From positions 1 through 10,119 of the forward strand of contig JAWXCH010000504.1 in NCBI GenBank assembly GCA_034440595.1: DNA of 10,119 nt. Reading direction: 5' to 3'. Within the stretch, counting starts at the first letter, position 1; the number at the start of each line of letters is the position of its first letter. The notes under the pieces were generated by a model. The model saw only the letters and a program-made list of their open reading frames with translations. It ran no database searches and had not been told where the DNA came from. This DNA comes from JAWXCH01 sp034440595. Lineage in GTDB: Bacteria > Planctomycetota > Planctomycetia > Pirellulales > JALHPA01. This document shows positions 1 through 4,124 of the stretch, piece after piece. The position numbers and the translations under genes were made by a program.

Positions 1-402
1 CAGCTCGGCTGGGCAGGATTGAGTGGTGGAAGCTTTACCAGTGCCGCGTTAGAAATCGCAGCATTTGGTGTGACCGGCAGCGACGACGACGTGTTCATCG
101 GCGTTAATCTCGACCAGTTCGTCGGCACGTTGACCAATGGAGAGTGGTACACGGCCTTTTTCAGCATCAGCACATTCGACCTGACTGTTCATTTGGCATT
201 GCTCAACGACTTCACCTTAGAAGTGCTGATCGACAAGAATGGTTTTCTTGGGGGGCCATCGACAATTTTCACTTCGACTCTCACAGCGACCTACGAAACC
301 GGAAATGTGCCAGAGCCGGCTAGCATTGCCGTCTGGAGTGCATTGGCTGCGATCGGTGGCGTGGTGACATGGCGCAAGCGCAAAATGTTGCATGCTGCCT
401 AA
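1..402 (+). CDS. PEP-CTERM sorting domain protein, 5' end outside the window
   Basis: The reading frame is open from the first base of the window, so the visible 133 codons are the C-terminal part of a longer protein. A TTG at position 19 could start translation but has no signal peptide after it, which argues for a start further upstream. The end is a textbook PEP-CTERM tail: a VPEP motif (bases 307-318), then a hydrophobic helix of about 17 residues (ASIAVWSALAAIGGVVTW), then the basic cluster RKRK and a short tail. In this protein class the tail is recognised by an exosortase, and the protein is exported and anchored or released at the envelope. The preceding part is rich in Thr, Ser, Phe and Leu and looks like a beta-sandwich; I do not recognise a named domain. 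The gene ends in TAA and is followed by a strong terminator. The PEP-CTERM call is secure; the specific role is unknown. Confidence 0.88.
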   Translation, partial: QLGWAGLSGGSFTSAALEIAAFGVTGSDDDVFIGVNLDQFVGTLTNGEWYTAFFSISTFDLTVHLALLNDFTLEVLIDKNGFLGGPSTIFTSTLTATYETGNVPEPASIAVWSALAAIGGVVTWRKRKMLHAA

Positions 403-447
403 TTTAGCAACACGTTCGGCACCGCTGAACAACGAGAATCATTGCAG

Positions 448-486
448 AACGCCGAGGACTCTTCTCCTCGGCGTTTTGTTTTTTAC
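448..486 (+). terminator. Intrinsic (Rho-independent) terminator
   Basis: A perfect 11-bp stem (448-458 paired with 465-475) encloses the 6-base loop CTCTTC and runs directly into a T-rich tract (TTTTGTTTTTT). It lies 46 bases after the stop codon of the PEP-CTERM gene and before the end of the convergent beta-propeller gene. The other strand lacks a T-run after the stem, so it should act mainly on plus-strand transcripts. Confidence 0.88.
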
Positions 487-521
487 GCAATGGCCCTGTA
501 GATGCGGTGGAAACGCTTGCT

Positions 522-1790
522 TTACTTCAGCAGCGCTGCGATCTCAATCAGATACATCTGCCGACCTGCCCCACCATGCGGCGAGTCGATGCACACGTAG
601 CGCCCGTCGGGACTGTATCGCGGGTGCGTGTCGCACCGCCATTCACCCTTGTAGCTTGCGGGCGAATGAAACCGACCGAGGTCAATGCGGCGCTTCGTGG
701 GTACATGATACAGGTGCGGAGTCTGCAAACGCTCTTTTCCTTCGGGGTAGGTGTCGTTGAGAATCCACTCCTCGTTCCGGTGCGGCAGGTAGCTGAGGTG
801 CCCGCCAAAATTCAGCACGCCGTGGCCAACCCCTTCGACAATCCCGGCGTCCTTGTCTGCGAATAACAAGTTGCTCCACTCATTGTTCCCGAGCCATTCC
901 TTGCCTTGCGAGAGGATATGTGAATTGTCGCGCCAGATAAAATGCGAGGCGTAGCCGTTGGGGATCACGATCCGAATATCGGTGCCATCCGATTTGGCAG
1001 TAATCAAGCGTGTCATCCTGCGGTTGTCGGCGGTTTTCCAGCGATGCAGCGCAATGAACCGCGAACCGTCTGGGCTGTACAGCAAGTGATTAAAGTAGTG
1101 CTTGGCACCCAATTGATTGCCCGGTAGCTCGCCGGTGCGGACGATATCGGCCACTGAGATGATGAGCTTGGACTTTCCGGTTGCTAGATCAATATGGAAA
1201 ATTCCGGAATCGGTGGGAACTGGATCGTTGGAATGCGGATCGGCCAGGCCGTTGTACCCGTAGCCTGGGCGGACATCGCCTAACCGGCGAAAATCTGGCG
1301 CAACGGCCGATTTGCCATCCGGACTAACGCTGTATATGGCGTGCGGAATCGTGCGGCGATTGCGTGTTTCGACATCCAAGACATGGCAAACGTAGCGATC
1401 CTTCTCGCGATCGTTCCAGATCACCTCTGACTTAGAACCTGGCAACCACTGCAACATGCACCCTTGCTGCCAACACCAGGCGGTGCTGGTGCCCAGTTCA
1501 ATCCAGCGGTCGTTGTCTTGCAAGTCCACCATGCCGATGCGGATCACATCATCTGGCCGCGGCGAACGATGCTCAAAGCCAACCTGCATGCCCAGGACAT
1601 ATCGCCCGGTGGGGTCGAATTGCAGCTTATCGTAGTAGCCGAACCAGTGGTGCTTCGGCCCGCGCGTGATGGCGCGCACTGGGGGGAAGTTTGTTGCGAC
1701 AGAATCTTGCGCCGCTAATTCGCGCTGCGCAGCACCGACGATGGTAGCTGCGATTGTGGTGCCAAGGAATTGTCTGCGAGAATAATTCAT
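522..1790 (-). CDS. Tat-exported beta-propeller protein (TolB/WD40-like repeats), function unknown
   Basis: The 422-residue protein begins with a twin-arginine signal: SRRQFLG at residues 4-10, then a hydrophobic stretch (TTIAATIVGAA) and a likely cleavage site near residues 26-28. It should therefore be folded in the cytoplasm and exported by Tat. The mature part contains repeated blade-like segments: LQFDPTGRYVL (56-66), SVSPDGKSAVA (154-164), LLYSPDGSRFIAL (237-249) and RYSPDGRYVCI (391-401). These are typical of six- to eight-bladed propellers of the TolB/WD40 type. Trp, His and Tyr are frequent between blades (HHWFGYYD, WCWQQGC, GGHLSYLPHRNEEW), which suggests a ligand pocket. Oligogalacturonate lyases (PL22) share this fold and the HxD-rich style, but I cannot show their catalytic set here, so the substrate is unassigned. 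The ATG at 1790 is chosen because the Tat motif follows at once. It stands alone on its strand and is convergent with the preceding gene. Confidence 0.85.
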   Translation of the reverse strand: MNYSRRQFLGTTIAATIVGAAQRELAAQDSVATNFPPVRAITRGPKHHWFGYYDKLQFDPTGRYVLGMQVGFEHRSPRPDDVIRIGMVDLQDNDRWIELGTSTAWCWQQGCMLQWLPGSKSEVIWNDREKDRYVCHVLDVETRNRRTIPHAIYSVSPDGKSAVAPDFRRLGDVRPGYGYNGLADPHSNDPVPTDSGIFHIDLATGKSKLIISVADIVRTGELPGNQLGAKHYFNHLLYSPDGSRFIALHRWKTADNRRMTRLITAKSDGTDIRIVIPNGYASHFIWRDNSHILSQGKEWLGNNEWSNLLFADKDAGIVEGVGHGVLNFGGHLSYLPHRNEEWILNDTYPEGKERLQTPHLYHVPTKRRIDLGRFHSPASYKGEWRCDTHPRYSPDGRYVCIDSPHGGAGRQMYLIEIAALLK

Positions 1791-1889
1791 GGATTGTTGA
1801 GCCTACCCCATGCCGGCAGTTTTTTCTACCCTGACCCAAAACAGAAGTGGGAAGGTGGCCGCCTGAAATAAATCCGCAGAAACGCTAGT

Positions 1890-2034
1890 GAACGTTCGCC
1901 AGCGGCGCGGACGCCCGTCGGCGCACGTTCCTGAGTTTTACAACGATGAGCTGCACCAACTGGTCCAATAGTCGGCGCGGCTCTTGGTAGCAGCCGAAGC
2001 TGCCCCTGAACGGTACTTCCACAATAATTGGACC
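1890..2034. other. Intergenic region with two adjacent foldback structures (candidate structured RNA or palindromic element)
   Basis: The 344-base gap 1791-2134 has no convincing gene but contains two foldbacks. The first (1890-1930) pairs GAACGT-T-CGCC with GGCG-C-ACGTTC: ten pairs and one T-C mismatch, with an inner GGCG/CGCC stem (1904-1907 with 1912-1915) around a CGGA loop. The second (1962-2034) is bounded by the 8-bp inverted repeat GGTCCAAT/ATTGGACC. It contains a 5-bp hairpin (1990-1994 with 1999-2003) that, read on the minus strand, is GCAGC-TTCG-GCTGC, i.e. closed by the very stable cUUCGg tetraloop. Neither is followed by a clear T-run, so simple termination is not favoured. They lie upstream of the Tat gene, so a leader or attenuator role is possible but unproven. 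Confidence 0.4.
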
Positions 2035-2134
2035 TAACAGCGAAACAAGACAAAATCGGTCAAGCTTGTAGGATCACTGTAAGATCTGGACTCTCTGCGC
2101 CAAATCACGCGCGAGAATCGGCAGGCTCCTGGAA

Positions 2135-2326
2135 TTAAAAGCCAAATTGAATTGCCGCGTACACCACGACAGAGAGAATCGCTGTCCCAAATATCGCCAA
2201 GCCGATGCGCCAACACGAACAATGAGCAGGCTTGTTCTGCGGATCTTGTGGTCCAAAGCCGGGCGAAGGGACATAGGGTGGTGGATCAAACTCCAGTGGG
2301 GCAACTGGGGGTCGAACGTTAGACAT
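2135..2326 (-). CDS. Small proline-rich single-pass membrane protein, hypothetical
   Basis: A 63-residue reading frame starts at the ATG at 2326. Residues 1-37 are rich in Pro, Gly and Phe (EFDPPPYVPSPGFGP) and read as a disordered cytoplasmic segment. A short Cys-Ser-Cys-Trp-Arg stretch follows, then one hydrophobic helix of about 22 residues (IGLAIFGTAILSVVVYAAI), and the protein ends soon after in QFGF. A proline-rich tail ahead of a single helix is a common design among small planctomycete membrane proteins. An in-frame ATG 18 bases upstream would add MFGATI, but the proline-rich N-terminus starts more naturally at the downstream ATG. GGGG lies about 9 bases before the chosen start, a weak ribosome site. 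I do not recognise a family. It could also be the 5' remnant of a longer gene. Confidence 0.42.
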   Translation of the reverse strand: MSNVRPPVAPLEFDPPPYVPSPGFGPQDPQNKPAHCSCWRIGLAIFGTAILSVVVYAAIQFGF

Positions 2327-2729
2327 GATTGTTGCCCCGAACATGGAAATCAGGATTCATGGCCGGGTTCACTACCTCCACAACCCCATTTGCAATTATA
2401 GGCCACCAATTGTGCCGGGCGAGTAATGACCAATAACCGACCACGGCAATAAGATGCCCCCAAATACCCCGACAGAAATCCTAGCTGCCTGGAAATAGCG
2501 GCTCATCTGCCATTCGGCATATAACCAATGATACTTGACGACGGGCACATTTTCGCGGCTTCCATTGCCAGCATGCATAAAACGCTACTGATCTAAGCTG
2601 TGCCGCAGCCCGTTATGGCAGGACACTGCGAATTATTCAGAGTGTTCGCGGCGGTTTAGTGGCGCGATCGATTGGTCATGCGGCGTAGCACTCTCGGGCA
2701 GTCGAGGTCAGGAATCGCGATTTAGCGAT
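2327..2729. other. Intergenic region with no assignable gene
   Basis: About 400 bases lie between the small membrane-protein frame and the truncated PEP-CTERM copy. The only notable frame is a 60-codon minus-strand stretch (2396-2578) whose second half is hydrophobic (ISVGVFGGILLPWSVIGHY). It lacks a ribosome site and resembles no family I know. I searched all frames here by eye for the missing C-terminal part of the truncated PEP-CTERM gene and found neither a PEP motif nor the basic tail. Confidence 0.5.
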
Positions 2730-2731
2730 TC
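2712..2731. repeat. Perfect hairpin at the end of the truncated PEP-CTERM copy
   Basis: GAATCGC (2712-2718) and GCGATTC (2725-2731) form a 7-bp perfect stem around the 6-base loop GATTTA. The right arm overlaps the stop codon of the truncated gene (2730-2732), exactly where similarity to the intact paralogue ends. On the minus strand no T-run follows, so it is not a standard terminator. It may be a recombination scar or a simple 3' end structure. Confidence 0.5.
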
Positions 2732-2912
2732 AACTACCACCTGCGATTGTGGCCGTGGCAGCTTTGCCCCAGGGTGCCGTAAACGCCGCCGTCGGAGCCT
2801 GATCGTAAGCCGTTCCACCGGAAGCACTGAAAGTCTCGTTAAAGATCACTTGGGCCTGAGCGCTACCAGCAAACGACGCCACCAGAATCAAAGCAACAAA
2901 GATGGGTTTCAT
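2730..2912 (-). pseudogene. Truncated PEP-CTERM protein paralogue (N-terminal 60 residues only)
   Basis: The frame encodes a signal peptide (MKPIFVALILVASFAGSAQA) nearly identical to that of the intact gene at 3053-3769 (MKRILVALILVASFANSAQA). A matching N-terminal stretch follows: NETFSASGGTAYD against QETFSGAGGTDYD, and ATATIAGGS against ATVTISGGK. It stops with TGA right after AGGS, where the paralogue continues with KLSLDN. The beta-sandwich body and PEP-CTERM anchor are missing, and no remnant is seen downstream. The start ATG, leader and promoter are intact, so a short secreted peptide of about 40 residues could still be made. The most economical reading is a tandem duplicate that lost its 3' part by deletion. 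A functional short peptide gene is the alternative. Confidence 0.72.
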
Positions 2913-3001
2913 GAGATGAACCCCTTAATACAAGACTGGTCACATTGCTCGACCCGGCCCGATGCTCCCAGCACCGTGAGGGCAGTAGAACCGATGGGGG
3001 G
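2913..3001 (-). repeat. Promoter-leader repeat, copy 1 (upstream of the truncated gene)
   Basis: These 89 bases match 3770-3858 at 83 positions without gaps, at a constant offset of 857 bases. The 55 bases 2947-3001 are identical in both copies. The block runs from just upstream of the start codon, through the 5' untranslated region and the -10 box, into the G-run of the promoter spacer. It includes a small conserved stem on the minus strand, GGTC(N9)GACC, in which the only differences between copies lie in the loop. Confidence 0.88.
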
Positions 3002-3012
3002 GCAGGGTGCAA
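2984..3012 (-). promoter_or_regulatory. Putative sigma70-type promoter of the truncated PEP-CTERM copy
   Basis: Read on the minus strand, TTGCAC (3012-3007) is followed by a 17-base spacer and TCTACT (2989-2984). Both boxes match the consensus only moderately. The support is that the same arrangement, with the same 17-base spacing, occurs in the second copy although the spacer sequence has drifted. The predicted transcript start is near 2977, giving a leader of about 65 bases. Confidence 0.45.
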
Positions 3013-3052
3013 GTATTTTTTGTGTGAGGCGACAGAATAGAGTTTTACAGCG

Positions 3053-3769
3053 CTACCCGCGCGTCAGCCGCCGTCTGGCAATAGCCAGCATGCCAATGGC
3101 ACCAAGGCCGAGGAGGGCAAAGGTGGAGGGTTCGGGGACAGGCGATGTTAGAATAATATTGTCGATTGAGCTAATAATACCATCCTGGCCAACCTTAATT
3201 GCAATCCACGCGTATTGCGAAGTCACAAAACTAGACAACGGAGAAAGTCGAACATTGCTACCTGTTTCAGCCGACCATTGGACGTTGGACCAGTTGGCAT
3301 TTGGTAAACCGAACCCATCATGCTTCACCGAAATTGCATTTTGAGGCGCCGGACTAGGTAGGCCATCCTTATTCCCCTCGTTAAATGCATTGCCCGCAGT
3401 TACGGTAGAATCACTCGCAGACTGCCAGAATAGTCCTTCGATCCAAGAATTGGACGGAGCTGCGGTGCCGGACCAAATTGCATCTAGCGCAATCGGGTCA
3501 CCGTTATTCAAACCGGCCGCGTATAAATCGACGCACCACAACAAACCGTTGCTTCCTGTCCCAACGTTGTCAAGGCTGAGCTTACCCCCACTAATCGTGA
3601 CCGTCGCAGGTACATTTGGAACTGACCAGAATGTCGTGTAAACACTGTTTGGCGTATGATCATAATCCGTACCTCCAGCGCCACTGAACGTCTCCTGCCA
3701 AATGGTGACTGCCTGAGCACTATTGGCAAAAGAAGCAACAAGAATCAAAGCAACCAAGATGCGTTTCAT
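3053..3769 (-). CDS. PEP-CTERM sorting domain protein, intact
   Basis: The 238-residue protein has an N-terminal signal peptide (MKRILVALILVASFANSAQA, cleavage after AQA). A Gly-, Ser-, Asn- and Trp-rich body of about 190 residues follows, of a type that usually folds as a jelly-roll or LamG-like sandwich. The C-terminal sorting signal is VPEP at residues 211-214, then a hydrophobic helix (STFALLGLGAIGMLAIA) and the basic cluster RRRLTR. Such proteins are exported by Sec and processed at the PEP motif by an exosortase, often in matrix-producing bacteria. I chose the ATG at 3769 over the TTG at 3790 because the former starts the signal peptide directly, sits at the position matching the start of the truncated paralogue, and leaves the conserved leader untranslated. 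No strong Shine-Dalgarno is present; GGGGG lies about 9 bases upstream. The ligand or function of the body is not recognisable. Confidence 0.9.
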   Translation of the reverse strand: MKRILVALILVASFANSAQAVTIWQETFSGAGGTDYDHTPNSVYTTFWSVPNVPATVTISGGKLSLDNVGTGSNGLLWCVDLYAAGLNNGDPIALDAIWSGTAAPSNSWIEGLFWQSASDSTVTAGNAFNEGNKDGLPSPAPQNAISVKHDGFGLPNANWSNVQWSAETGSNVRLSPLSSFVTSQYAWIAIKVGQDGIISSIDNIILTSPVPEPSTFALLGLGAIGMLAIARRRLTRG

Positions 3770-3858
3770 GAGATGAACCCCCGAATACAAAATTGGTCAC
3801 ACAGCTCGACCCGGCCCGATGCTCCCAGCACCGTGAGGGCAGTAGAACCGATGGGGGG
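3770..3858 (-). repeat. Promoter-leader repeat, copy 2 (upstream of the intact PEP-CTERM gene)
   Basis: This is the partner of 2913-3001, with 83 of 89 bases identical. The six differences are all in the start-codon-proximal 34 bases; the distal 55 bases (3804-3858) are identical. The non-coding block is visibly more conserved than the adjoining signal-peptide codons, which carry many synonymous changes. That points either to selection on the leader or promoter, or to recent gene conversion limited to it. Confidence 0.88.
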
Positions 3859-3869
3859 TATGGTTGCAA
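3841..3869 (-). promoter_or_regulatory. Putative sigma70-type promoter of the intact PEP-CTERM gene
   Basis: On the minus strand TTGCAA (3869-3864) precedes a 17-base spacer and TCTACT (3846-3841), each with four of six consensus bases. The predicted transcript start is near 3834, about 65 bases before the ATG. Spacing and boxes are conserved with the other copy. A specialised (ECF) sigma factor could be the real user, since neither box is strong. Confidence 0.48.
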
Positions 3870-3986
3870 GTATTTCTCTCACCGGTTGCGCCCGAGTTGC
3901 GCCGACCCAGACCTACTGGCGGAGAAGCCGCGCAGAGAATGCCACTCAATATCCACAAGTGGCTACAAAGAAGTGACTTACAATAG

Positions 3987-4069
3987 CGGAGGACATGGGA
4001 TTCGAACCCACAACCCATTGCTGGGCATCTGATTTCGAGTCAGACCGCTGGCCAGTTCGCTTATCCTCC
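3987..4069 (-). tRNA. tRNA-Ser (anticodon CGA)
   Basis: On the minus strand the acceptor strands GGAGGAT and GTCCTCC pair over 7 bp (last pair T-G), followed by discriminator G. The anticodon arm TCTGA-CTCGAAA-TCAGA has a perfect 5-bp stem and anticodon CGA, which reads the serine codon UCG. A long variable arm (TGCCCAGCAATGGGT, with a CCC/GGG stem) marks a class II tRNA, as expected for serine. The T arm is GTGGG-TTCGAAT-CCCAT. The 3' CCA is not encoded (CTA follows). By my fold the D stem is short (GC/GC) and position 8 is A rather than the usual U. Downstream, GCCACT/AGTGGC (3941-3963) could form a 3' hairpin, but without a T-run. The gene lies 55 bases after the glycoside hydrolase stop codon, with its own promoter in between. 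Confidence 0.93.
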
Positions 4070-4079
4070 GGGTAACTCA

Positions 4080-4108
4080 AATTTACCCCGCGCGGTTTAC
4101 CGTGGCAA
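4080..4108 (-). promoter_or_regulatory. Putative promoter of the tRNA-Ser gene
   Basis: On the minus strand TTGCCA (4108-4103, five of six consensus bases) is followed by a 17-base spacer and TAAATT (4085-4080, four of six). The predicted start near 4073 is only a few bases before the mature tRNA 5' end. It fits the short gap between the hydrolase gene and the tRNA. Confidence 0.55.
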
Positions 4109-4124
4109 GGGGACGCTATCGCCA

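Noticed and set aside
507..866. Plus-strand frames opposite the 3' half of the beta-propeller gene
   Set aside because: They are antisense shadows of a gene with clear repeat structure and have no domain or ribosome site.
2394..2401. A TATAAT sequence on the minus strand upstream of the small membrane-protein frame
   Set aside because: No acceptable -35 box lies at 16-18 bases, so it was not called as a promoter.
2396..2578. A 60-codon minus-strand frame with a hydrophobic C-terminal half
   Set aside because: No ribosome site, no family resemblance, and a length within chance expectation. It is recorded only as part of the intergenic description.
3770..3790. A TTG start that would add seven residues to the intact PEP-CTERM protein
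   Set aside because: It would place non-signal residues before the signal peptide and would translate part of the conserved leader. The ATG at 3769 matches the start of the paralogue.
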